A DNA stretch of 51,229 bases from CAILUF01 sp964505265 (GTDB lineage Bacteria; Pseudomonadota; Alphaproteobacteria; Rickettsiales; UBA1997). The number at the start of each line of letters is the position of its first letter. Positions within the stretch are counted from its first letter, which is position 1. The position numbers and the translations under genes are program-made. This document shows positions 43,980-51,229 of the stretch, piece by piece. The stretch spans positions 1 to 51,229 of the forward strand of contig CAZDGN010000012.1 of assembly GCA_964505265.1 (NCBI GenBank), given 5' to 3'. The notes under the pieces were generated by a model. That model searched no databases, had not been told where the DNA came from, and saw nothing but the letters and a program-made list of their open reading frames with translations.

Positions 43980-44627
43980 CTATTTTATGATTGATAATTT
44001 GCTAATTTTGATGATGTTGCTTTCGGCATTGGTGATACTTGAAAATAACTCATAATCAAAATTAAAACTTTGTTTTGCCAATATTATTTCTTGTGGTAAA
44101 TTTTTGCCTTTTAAAAACAGACAATAACCATTTTCTGCAAGAAAAATATTGGCATAATTTAATAATTTATCAAGCGGTGCCAATGCTCTAGAAACAATAC
44201 AATCAAATTTTAAATTATTGATTTCTTCGAGTTTTTTTTGATGCACATAAATTTTGTTTGGCGAAATATTTTTTACTTTTCGCAAAAAATCAGCCTTGCG
44301 AAAAGCCTTTTCAATTAAGTGTATTTCTTGAATACCAGCAATTGACAATACCATTCCAGGTAAACCAGCACCAGAGCCAAAATCGGCGAATTTATCGGTA
44401 AAATTTCGTAAATATTTAACCAATTGAATTGAATCAAGAATATGGCGATGCCAAATATCGTTAATAGTGGATTTGCCGATAAAATTATAAAGTTGATTTT
44501 CGTTGAGCAAATCTAAAACATAACTTTCAAGAGCAAGAATTTGGCTTGCCGAAATTTGATGAAAATTTCCAATAGTTTTTAATGCTTCAATTTTGTTTTG
44601 GTCAATTATTTTGATATTAAAAGACAT
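43980..44627 (-). CDS. rsmG: 16S rRNA (guanine-N7)-methyltransferase RsmG (GidB)
   Basis: RsmG methylates G527 (E. coli numbering) of 16S rRNA. This 215-residue class I methyltransferase has the AdoMet motif DFGSGAGLPG (82-91), preceded by the family pattern IWHRHILDSIQL (58-69), and a C-terminal KGKNLPQEI. It is the first gene of the rsmG-ald-rsmA-ORFan unit and is divergent from fba. In many bacteria it follows mnmG; here the two are far apart. Confidence 0.94.
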   Translation of the reverse strand: MSFNIKIIDQNKIEALKTIGNFHQISASQILALESYVLDLLNENQLYNFIGKSTINDIWHRHILDSIQLVKYLRNFTDKFADFGSGAGLPGMVLSIAGIQEIHLIEKAFRKADFLRKVKNISPNKIYVHQKKLEEINNLKFDCIVSRALAPLDKLLNYANIFLAENGYCLFLKGKNLPQEIILAKQSFNFDYELFSSITNAESNIIKISKLSIIK

Positions 44628-44717
44628 TTTATAAAATTATTAATTTTAGCTAAAATTATATTTAAAATTTTATTTAATTTCAAGTTAAGTTTTTAAGAAA
44701 AAAATTTTATTTAAAAC

Positions 44718-44746
44718 TTGACCAACCAAAAAAATTATGGCAATAT
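44718..44746 (+). promoter_or_regulatory. Candidate promoter for the fba operon
   Basis: TTGACC (44718-44723) matches 5 of 6 bases of the -35 consensus; CAATAT lies 17 bases on (44741-44746), a weak -10. The distance to the fba ATG is 33 bases. The other half of this divergent region must serve rsmG. Confidence 0.35.
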
Positions 44747-44779
44747 TTAAAAGAATATAAAACTTAAATTATCTCTTTT

Positions 44780-45706
44780 ATGAAAATTTCTCCAAATGTT
44801 AAAAAAATTCTTTCTTTTTACGAAAGTGACAATCCTGGAACTAAAGCCAATTTGGCTAGAATCTTGATGCATGGCAAATTGGGTGGCACTGGAAAAATGG
44901 TTATTTTACCTGTTGACCAAGGTTTTGAACATGGCCCAGATCGTAGCTTTGCAATTAATCCTGATGCATATGACCCACATTATCACTTTGAACTAGCCAT
45001 TGATGCTGGTCTTAATGCTTATGCGGCTCCACTCGGTATGATTGAAGCTGGAGCAGACAGCTTTGCTGGACAAATTCCTACCATCTTAAAAATTAATTCT
45101 TCAAATTCATTACATAATGGTGGAACCGCTCCACATCAAGCTACAACCGCTTCTATAAAAGATGCGCTTCGTCTTGGTTGTAGTGCAATTGGCTTTACAA
45201 TTTACCCAGGTTCTGATGCTGCCTTCGATATGTTCGAAGAAATTTCAGCACTAGCCGAAGAAGCCAAAGCCAATGGTTTAGCTGTGGTAATTTGGTCATA
45301 TCCGCGCGGTGGCGACTTATCAAAAATCGGTGAAACTGCGATGGATATTTGCGCCTATGCAACTCATATTGCAGCCATGCTTGGAGCTCATATCATTAAA
45401 GTTAAACCGCCGACTCAAGCCCTTGAAAATCTTGAAGCCATTAAGGTTTACGAAAAAGTAAAAATTCCGATGAACACCCTTGAAGAAAGAATTAAACATG
45501 TTATGAAAACCGCTTTTAATGGTCGTAGAATTGTAGTATTTTCTGGTGGAAATGCCAAAGGCGAAGAAGATATTTATAACGAAATTCGTCAAATTTATAA
45601 GGGTGGAGCCAATGGTTCTATCATTGGTCGCAACACCTTTCAAAGACCAAGAGAAGAAGCCTTGAAAATGCTTGATAATATCATTAGGATTTATCAAGGA
45701 AAATAA
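44780..45706 (+). CDS. fbaB: Class I fructose-bisphosphate aldolase (DhnA/FbaB type)
   Basis: The enzyme interconverts fructose 1,6-bisphosphate with two triose phosphates through a Schiff base. This 308-residue protein belongs to the archaeal/DhnA type, with LPVDQGFEHGP (43-53) and the lysine region HIIKVKPP (204-211); K207 is the likely Schiff-base residue. FSGGNAKGEEDIYNE and GGANGSIIGRN near the C-terminus form the phosphate-binding site. It is complete. With PpdK and Ald in the same window it fits a route from amino acids to hexose phosphates. It leads a plus-strand unit, with ubiH 8 bases downstream. Confidence 0.95.
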   Translation: MKISPNVKKILSFYESDNPGTKANLARILMHGKLGGTGKMVILPVDQGFEHGPDRSFAINPDAYDPHYHFELAIDAGLNAYAAPLGMIEAGADSFAGQIPTILKINSSNSLHNGGTAPHQATTASIKDALRLGCSAIGFTIYPGSDAAFDMFEEISALAEEAKANGLAVVIWSYPRGGDLSKIGETAMDICAYATHIAAMLGAHIIKVKPPTQALENLEAIKVYEKVKIPMNTLEERIKHVMKTAFNGRRIVVFSGGNAKGEEDIYNEIRQIYKGGANGSIIGRNTFQRPREEALKMLDNIIRIYQGK

Positions 45707-45714
45707 ATTGATTT

Positions 45715-46905
45715 ATGAACGAACTAGATTTTGACATCGCCATCATCGGTAGTTCATTCGCAGGCATGACCTCTGCCCTCGCCTTAGCCAAAATTTCACC
45801 AGAGATTAAAATTGCTATAATTGACAAGCAAGAAATTTTCAAACATAGCAGGCAAAGCGATGGTAGAGCTTTTGCCATTTCAAAATCATCATTGAATTTA
45901 TTTCAAGAAATCGATATTTATCAAGATTTGATTTCAGTAGCTGGCAAAATTACCGACATAAAAATTACCGATTATAAATCGCCTATTGTCCTTGATTTTT
46001 TAAGCTCAGAACTCGATGAGAGCGATAAGGAGATGGGACTAATCATAGAAAATCATTTCATTTTTGAGGCTCTAAAAAAACAAATTTTATTACAAAAAAA
46101 TATCACGATTTTTTGTCCGAATTCTTACCAAGAAATTAAATTTTTTGCCAATTTCTCGCAAATTCTTTTAGACGATAATCGCCTCATTAATGCCAAATTA
46201 ATTTTAGCCTGCGATGGCAAATTTTCCAAACTCCGCGAACTTTATAAAATACAAACCATAGTCAAAAACTATCATCAAACTGCGGTGCTTTTTAAAATTT
46301 CTCACCAAATTCCCCATCAAAATACCGCCTTTGAACGCTTTATTAGTAATGGTCCACTCGCCATTTTGCCACTGCGAGAACCAAACCAATCATCAATTGT
46401 TTGGATTAATAATGATGAATTTTTTGAAGTCCTTAACAAACTTGATGAAGAAAATTTCTTACAACAACTGCAAAAAAAATCGGAAAATTGCTTAGGTAAA
46501 ATCAAAATAATTTCCGAAAAATTTTCTTATCCATTGAGTTTAACTTTAGCTGAAAAATTTTATCAACAAAATATTTTGTTCATCGGTGATTCGGCTTGCT
46601 CAATTCATCCAATTGCTGGTCAAGGCTATAATTTAGCAATTAATGGCATTAGAATTTTGCAAAAATTAATTTCTCAAAATATTTTAAATGGTTTGGCGAT
46701 TAATGATAATAATTTGATTTTACAATACCACCAAAACGCTCGATCTGATGCCAAAAAAATGGCGATTGCCACTGATTTACTCAACAATATTTTTGAAAGT
46801 AAAAGCGTAGCTATTCGATATGGCAGAAATATCGGACTTGGAGTAATTAATTTATTACCTTCCTTAAAAAAATTTTTTATTGCCATGGCCGGAGGGCTGA
46901 AATGA
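45715..46905 (+). CDS. ubiH: UbiH/UbiF-family FAD-dependent ubiquinone hydroxylase
   Basis: These flavoprotein monooxygenases hydroxylate the ring of ubiquinone precursors. The 396-residue protein has the N-terminal FAD-binding fold and the FAD/ribityl motif GDSACSIHPIAGQGYN (from residue 291), plus GRAFAISKSS (about 50-59). The dinucleotide loop at 12-17 reads GSSFAG rather than the usual GxGxxG. The second position is Ser, which may be tolerated. Which ring carbon it acts on (UbiH, UbiF or UbiI) cannot be decided. It overlaps waaA by 4 bases. Confidence 0.88.
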   Translation: MNELDFDIAIIGSSFAGMTSALALAKISPEIKIAIIDKQEIFKHSRQSDGRAFAISKSSLNLFQEIDIYQDLISVAGKITDIKITDYKSPIVLDFLSSELDESDKEMGLIIENHFIFEALKKQILLQKNITIFCPNSYQEIKFFANFSQILLDDNRLINAKLILACDGKFSKLRELYKIQTIVKNYHQTAVLFKISHQIPHQNTAFERFISNGPLAILPLREPNQSSIVWINNDEFFEVLNKLDEENFLQQLQKKSENCLGKIKIISEKFSYPLSLTLAEKFYQQNILFIGDSACSIHPIAGQGYNLAINGIRILQKLISQNILNGLAINDNNLILQYHQNARSDAKKMAIATDLLNNIFESKSVAIRYGRNIGLGVINLLPSLKKFFIAMAGGLK

Positions 46906-48215
46906 ATTGTTTTAAAAGTTTTTCTGGCAAATTCTTGTTAATTTTTTATCAAATTTTTTCGGTGCTAATATTACCGTTTTTAATCATTTTAATTTTAATT
47001 CGAAAAAATAAAAATAAGGAGCACCCACAAAGATTCCTCGAAAGATTCGCCATCACCAAAACTCCTCGCCCAGAAAATTGCCAATTATTTTGGCTTCACG
47101 CGGTGAGTGTTGGCGAGTCAAATTCGGCTTGGGTTTTAATTGAGAATTTGTTAAAATTTTCGCCAAATATTTCCATTCTTTTTACATCAACTTCAACCAC
47201 TTCGGCACAAATTATTGAACAAAAAATTTTACAAAATGATTTTTTTAAAAATCGTGTTATCCATCAATTTTTGCCTGTCGATAGCTATTTTGTTGTAAAA
47301 AAATTTCTTGCATATTGGAAGCCAAGAGCCTGTATTTTTGTTGAATCGGAGATTTGGCCAAACCTTATTTATTGTGCTCGAAAACAAGCTATTTTATCCT
47401 TCTTAATTAATGCTAGAATTTCATCAATAAGTGCATCTAATTGGTTTTTTTTAAATAAAATAGGTTTTAATATATTTGATTATTTTTCAGTAATTTATGC
47501 TCAGAGCTTGCAAGATAAAAATCTTTTACAAAAACTTACCAAAAATATTATTCTTTACGAAGGAAACCTTAAATCAGAAAATCCTAAACTCAATGTTAAT
47601 AGTCAAAAATTGCAAGAAATTAAGACCCAAATTGGCGAACGCAAAATATGGCTTTGCACCTCAACACACCAAGGTGAAGAAGTGCTGATTCTTCAAGTTC
47701 ATAAACGTTTAAAGATTCAATTTCCTGATTTATTGTCAATAATAGTTTTGCGCCATCCAAATCGGGCAAATGAGGTTAGCGAACTTTTACAAAATCTCAA
47801 TTTTTCACAACGAAGTAAAAATCAAAATATTTCTAATGCTACCGAAATTTATCTAGTTGATAGCTTGGGCGAACTTGGAATTTTTTATTCTCTAGCAAAT
47901 TTTGCTTTTATCGGCGGTTCGCTTATTAAAGTTGGGGGTCATAATCCATTTGAAGCCATTCAATTAAATTGCGCAGTAATAAGCGGTTCAAATGTTTTTA
48001 ATTTCGCTGAAATTTATGAAAATTTGAAACAAAAAAATGCTTGTAAAATCATTGAAAATATTGATGAACTTTATGAAATTGTCTTTCAATTTCTTAATGA
48101 GCCTGAAACAATTTTGCCCTACTCTATCAATGCTACAAATGCAATTATTAATTTACAAAATTCTTCAAAAAAGATTATTGAAAAACTTGATTCAATTTTA
48201 ATGCTAAAGGTATAA
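46902..48215 (+). CDS. waaA: 3-deoxy-D-manno-octulosonic acid (Kdo) transferase WaaA
   Basis: WaaA (KdtA) adds Kdo residues to lipid IVA at the inner-membrane face, joining lipid A to the LPS core. The 437-residue GT-B glycosyltransferase has one N-terminal membrane anchor (about 11-33), the acceptor-side motif LHAVSVGES with the likely catalytic Glu72, and the nucleotide-sugar site FIGGSLIKVGGHNPFEA (about 344-360). The start overlaps the ubiH stop (ATGA). Its presence with the MsbA-type exporter indicates that this organism makes at least a minimal LPS. Confidence 0.95.
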   Translation: MNCFKSFSGKFLLIFYQIFSVLILPFLIILILIRKNKNKEHPQRFLERFAITKTPRPENCQLFWLHAVSVGESNSAWVLIENLLKFSPNISILFTSTSTTSAQIIEQKILQNDFFKNRVIHQFLPVDSYFVVKKFLAYWKPRACIFVESEIWPNLIYCARKQAILSFLINARISSISASNWFFLNKIGFNIFDYFSVIYAQSLQDKNLLQKLTKNIILYEGNLKSENPKLNVNSQKLQEIKTQIGERKIWLCTSTHQGEEVLILQVHKRLKIQFPDLLSIIVLRHPNRANEVSELLQNLNFSQRSKNQNISNATEIYLVDSLGELGIFYSLANFAFIGGSLIKVGGHNPFEAIQLNCAVISGSNVFNFAEIYENLKQKNACKIIENIDELYEIVFQFLNEPETILPYSINATNAIINLQNSSKKIIEKLDSILMLKV

Positions 48216-48217
48216 TT

Positions 48218-48400
48218 ATGGAAGATACAAACAAATTTCCAATAAAAAATAAAATCTCTATAGAAAATCTAATTGATCCACCCAAAGAGCAATTATTGAG
48301 TGAGCAACCAAACCCAAATCAAAATACCGCAACAATTCGTTTATCCTATGCGCAAGCCCTTTTAAAAGGCATAGAAAGAAACCAAAAACAAAAATTATAA
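48218..48400 (+). CDS. Small hypothetical protein, 60 aa, behind waaA
   Basis: The ORF starts 2 bases behind the waaA stop and ends 12 bases before the ABC-F gene, filling the gap exactly. The peptide begins MEDTNKFPIKNKI and ends in a helix (IRLSYAQALLKGIERNQ). It has no signal peptide or membrane segment. I do not recognise a family. It is probably real because of the spacing, but it is short and could be a chance ORF. Confidence 0.5.
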   Translation: MEDTNKFPIKNKISIENLIDPPKEQLLSEQPNPNQNTATIRLSYAQALLKGIERNQKQKL

Positions 48401-48412
48401 CAAAAATAAAAT

Positions 48413-49903
48413 ATGATTCGAGCTAAAGACTTATCAATTAGTTTTTCTGGAAGGGAAATTTTTTCCGAGGGAAATTTTATTATTAATGCCAGAGAAAAAG
48501 TTGGACTTATCGGCAGAAATGGCAGTGGCAAATCGACTTTTTTAAAATTAATTTTAAAAAAACTAGAACCTGATTCTGGCGTTGTCGAAATCCCTCGAGG
48601 CTACAGAATTGGTCATTTGGAACAACATATTAATTTTACTCACCAAACTGTACTTGAAGAAATTTGTTCAGTTTTACCCGAAGACCGCGAACATGAGGGC
48701 TGGAAAGGGGAAAATATTTTATATGGGCTTGGCTTTACGCCCGAAGATTTGCAAAAAGACCCAAAGAATTTTTCAGGTGGCTATCAGGTGAAATTAAATT
48801 TGGCAAAATTATTGTTGGTGGAGCCACAAATGCTTTTGCTTGACGAACCAACTAACTACCTCGATATTCACTCTATCCGCTGGCTTAAAGAATTTTTAAA
48901 AGATTGGGATGGCGAGTTGATTTTAATCACTCACGACCGCGATTTTATGGATTCGGTGATCACTCACACTTTAATTATCCATCGCCAAAGTTTTAAAAAA
49001 ATTCCAGGAAACACCAAAGGCGTGCGTGAAAAAATCGCCCAAGAAGAAGAAATTTACGAAAAAACTCGGGTCAATGAAGAAAAGCAACGCCAAAAAACTC
49101 AAGATTGGATTGATAGATTCGGCGCTAAGGCAAGCCAAGCCAGTCGCGTTCAATCCAGAGTTAAGATGTTAGAAAAAATTGATGTTAAAGAAAAATTAGA
49201 CGACATCCAAAATTTAGATTTTAGCTTTAATCACAAAATTTTTAACAGCAAAGAAAATTTGATTGAGGTGGAAAATCTTAGCTTTGGCTATGACCCAAAT
49301 TTGCGTTTAATTAACGACCTTTCTTTTAAAATTGCCAATGGCGAAAAAATTTGCGTTATCGGCAAAAACGGCAAAGGAAAATCGACTTTATTAAAGCTTA
49401 TAACCCGAGATTTACAGCCCTTGCGTGGCGATATCAAAATTAACAGCAAAGTGGAAATTGGCTTTTTTGGACAAATGAATATCGACCGCCTCGACAAAAA
49501 TTTAAGCATCTACGAAGAGTTGCAAAGAGTCGATGACCGACTACCTCAAACCAGAATTCGCCAGGTTTGTAGCCAAATGATGTTTTCAAGCGACCTTGCT
49601 AACAAAAAAATTTCGGTGCTTTCGGGTGGCGAAAAAAGCCGAGTAATGCTTGGAAAAATTTTGCTCAAAGGCACTAATTTATTGCTTCTTGATGAACCCA
49701 CCAACCACCTCGATATGGAATCTTGCGACTCACTAAAAACCGCCATCAAAAACTTTGAAGGAGCGGTAATTATGGTTTCGCACGATGAGGGTATGCTCAA
49801 AGAAATTGCCAATAAATTGGTGGTTTTTGACGACAACAAAACCTTCACCTTCGAAGACTCCTACGACTTTTTCTTAAAACGCAAAGGCTGGATCGATAGT
49901 TAA
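48413..49903 (+). CDS. ABC-F family ATPase (two ABC domains, no membrane part)
   Basis: ABC-F proteins act on ribosomes, for example rescuing or regulating translation; some give antibiotic resistance. The 496-residue protein has two ATPase domains: Walker A GRNGSGKST (34-42) with FSGGYQVKLNLA and LLLDEPTNYLDI, then Walker A GKNGKGKST (317-325) with LSGGEKSRVML and LLLDEPTNHLDM. The linker between them (about 205-260) is charged and helical, as in ribosome-binding members. It lacks the C-terminal coiled-coil extension of Uup. The exact subfamily is not clear. Confidence 0.92.
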   Translation: MIRAKDLSISFSGREIFSEGNFIINAREKVGLIGRNGSGKSTFLKLILKKLEPDSGVVEIPRGYRIGHLEQHINFTHQTVLEEICSVLPEDREHEGWKGENILYGLGFTPEDLQKDPKNFSGGYQVKLNLAKLLLVEPQMLLLDEPTNYLDIHSIRWLKEFLKDWDGELILITHDRDFMDSVITHTLIIHRQSFKKIPGNTKGVREKIAQEEEIYEKTRVNEEKQRQKTQDWIDRFGAKASQASRVQSRVKMLEKIDVKEKLDDIQNLDFSFNHKIFNSKENLIEVENLSFGYDPNLRLINDLSFKIANGEKICVIGKNGKGKSTLLKLITRDLQPLRGDIKINSKVEIGFFGQMNIDRLDKNLSIYEELQRVDDRLPQTRIRQVCSQMMFSSDLANKKISVLSGGEKSRVMLGKILLKGTNLLLLDEPTNHLDMESCDSLKTAIKNFEGAVIMVSHDEGMLKEIANKLVVFDDNKTFTFEDSYDFFLKRKGWIDS

Positions 49904-50013
49904 TTACTAAAATTATTATTTCTATTAATATTCTGTTGATATTTATATTTTTATATTTTTTACTTTTCTTCTAAATTAACTTATTTTCTTATTTAATAAT
50001 TATTTAAAAATAT

Positions 50014-51048
50014 ATGCTAAGTTCAACAGATTCAAGTCAAGAAGCTAAGACATCAATTTTATTAATTGGTCAAAATCATAGCGATCCATTCCCAATTGAA
50101 ACCGCTAAAAACATTTACGATTATTGTATAAAAAATGAAATAAATGTAATAGTCGGCTTTGAAACTAGCGATTTAACCAACATCACTAATAATGATAAAT
50201 TTTTAGATTTAAGAGAAAAATTTCTTGATCCTAAAGCCACAAAACAAGAAAAAGAACAATATCTTAATGAATTAATAAAAATAGAGCCGTTAAGAACTTT
50301 TCACAAATCTGTTGAGATTTATAAGACCAGGGGAATGCTTTTTGACGATGATGCATATGTTAGATTTTTAGCCACAAATAAAGTTGTTTTAGATCGTATA
50401 TCTAAAAAAGCAACTTATGCAAGCCTTGAAAATTTAATATGTGTCGCTCCACCTCAAAATTGTTTTGCAATAGAAAACCATGATTTAGTCGAAGAATTAA
50501 AAAAATCATTAAGATTAAGTGGCGTTAATAGGAATGAAAAACAAATACTTGAAACTTTTGAAAAAGAGCGAACAGAATTTATGAGAGATGTAATAATGGA
50601 TAAGGCTATAGAATTAGAAAGCAGTGGCTATAAAAAAGATTCGCTAATTTTGATAGTTAACTTAGGAGCTATGCATGCCCAAAGACTTCATGCTAAATTA
50701 GACATAGCTTGCCAATCCAAACCAAACATAAAAATTTTTCATATTGCAATACTTGATGCCAGAAATAATAACAATAAATTTGAGCATCTTGAAATCGAGG
50801 AGTCAAAAGAAATTCAAGAATTTTTCAAGAAAAATCCATTATTAATTTTAAGAACCGATTCACTTCAAACCGACCCTGCAATTTTTGATAAGGTTATTGG
50901 ATCGTGCCTAGATCATATTGGTGTTGATGGCAGTAAAATAAGGCTAATAACTTCCGAAAAATCTGGTCCATTATTACCACCCGGCTCAACTATATCAGAT
51001 GGCAGATCTGTTGCTCCATCGCAAAGAGGAGATGGCACTATACGCTAA
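50014..51048 (+). CDS. TIKI/TraB/ChaN-like putative enzyme, 344 aa
   Basis: The overall sequence is not familiar, but the spacing of motifs recalls the TIKI/TraB/ChaN/erythromycin-esterase superfamily: a first G-x-x-H (G19-Q-N-H22) after a strand, a Glu at the end of the next strand (FE50), an Arg-Asp with Met (R191-D-x-x-M195) in a helix, and a second G-x-x-H (G218-A-M-H221) after a strand (LILIVNL). Family members include metalloproteases and haem-binding or esterase proteins. No signal peptide is seen. The last 30 residues are polar and Ser/Gly/Pro-rich with a basic end, of the kind seen in some type IV secretion substrates. The assignment rests on motifs only. Confidence 0.75.
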   Translation: MLSSTDSSQEAKTSILLIGQNHSDPFPIETAKNIYDYCIKNEINVIVGFETSDLTNITNNDKFLDLREKFLDPKATKQEKEQYLNELIKIEPLRTFHKSVEIYKTRGMLFDDDAYVRFLATNKVVLDRISKKATYASLENLICVAPPQNCFAIENHDLVEELKKSLRLSGVNRNEKQILETFEKERTEFMRDVIMDKAIELESSGYKKDSLILIVNLGAMHAQRLHAKLDIACQSKPNIKIFHIAILDARNNNNKFEHLEIEESKEIQEFFKKNPLLILRTDSLQTDPAIFDKVIGSCLDHIGVDGSKIRLITSEKSGPLLPPGSTISDGRSVAPSQRGDGTIR

Positions 51049-51182
51049 TTCAACCTTTAAAACAATATTTTCATCTTCAGATTCTTACTTCATAATTTGA
51101 TTTAAAGTTGAGTTGGTATAAGAACATTTCTTAAAAAAATCACCAATAGAAGACAACAAATTATTTTTTTTGACAAAAAAAA

Positions 51183-51225
51183 TTTTACCCTCCCGTCAAG
51201 GGAGGGTGATGAGACCGCTTTTTTT
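51183..51225 (+). repeat. Palindromic repeat, partial copy E, terminator-like
   Basis: ACCCTCCC-GTCAA-GGGAGGGT (51187-51207) is a perfect 8-bp stem, followed by GATGAGACCGC and seven T (51219-51225). Its reverse complement, AGCGGTCTCATCACCCTCCC, is the left end of copy A and closely matches that of copy D. The distance between stem and T-run (11 bases) is long for a terminator. It is cut off near the window edge, so the full extent cannot be seen. Confidence 0.6.
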
Positions 51226-51229
51226 GATA

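Overview
This window looks like part of a chromosome from an AT-rich, host-associated alphaproteobacterium, most likely Rickettsiales-like. The basis is the strong A/T bias, the gene families present (PpdK, MsbA, WaaA, Mfd, an RNase E with an acidic insert in its S1 domain, argS followed by a SPOR protein) and the many lineage-specific charged ORFs between conserved genes. No rRNA, tRNA, CRISPR array, transposase or integrase was seen. The assignment is inference from gene content, not from a marker phylogeny.

Layout. Positions 1-381 hold palindromic repeats and the end of a 37-codon ORF that reads into one of them. Positions 382-22510 are one long minus-strand run: an MmeI-like DNA methyltransferase, an ORFan, mfd, a C-terminally truncated dnaE, ppdK, two paralogous amino-acid permeases separated by an ORFan, pilT, a TPR protein, mnmG, a 49-codon gene and an msbA-type ABC exporter. 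A divergent region leads to argS and a SPOR protein on the plus strand (22625-25257). These converge without a gap on an ORFan and comM (minus). A roughly 490-base non-coding region with several hairpins follows, then pstS (minus), and then bamA, corA and a CHMI-type tautomerase (plus), ugpQ-like GDPD (minus), cutA and RNase E (plus). Next come two large ORFans on the minus strand (1019 and 652 aa); the second directly follows rsmA in an rsmG-ald-rsmA-ORFan group. The window closes on the plus strand with fba (class I), ubiH, waaA, a 60-aa ORF, an ABC-F ATPase and a 344-aa protein that looks like a TIKI/TraB/ChaN-type enzyme.

How genes work together. Two amino-acid permeases, alanine dehydrogenase, pyruvate phosphate dikinase and class I aldolase are the kind of enzymes needed to turn imported amino acids into PEP and hexose phosphates, for example for envelope sugars. 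msbA, waaA and bamA indicate an LPS-bearing outer membrane. mfd, comM and dnaE are DNA metabolism genes; mnmG, rsmA, rsmG, argS, rne and the ABC-F protein serve RNA and translation.

Most notable points: (1) dnaE stops after about 830 residues, in the fingers region, and its stop codon abuts the mfd start codon; (2) a family of 40-80 bp GC-rich palindromic repeats lies in the AT-rich intergenic DNA, and one copy supplies the end of a small ORF; (3) unknown ORFs sit 1-4 bases behind the stop codons of mfd, comM, rsmA and waaA; (4) a 1019-aa protein carries a GC-rich Pro/Ala tract; (5) the TIKI-like protein at 50014-51048; (6) a structured non-coding region at 27957-28190.
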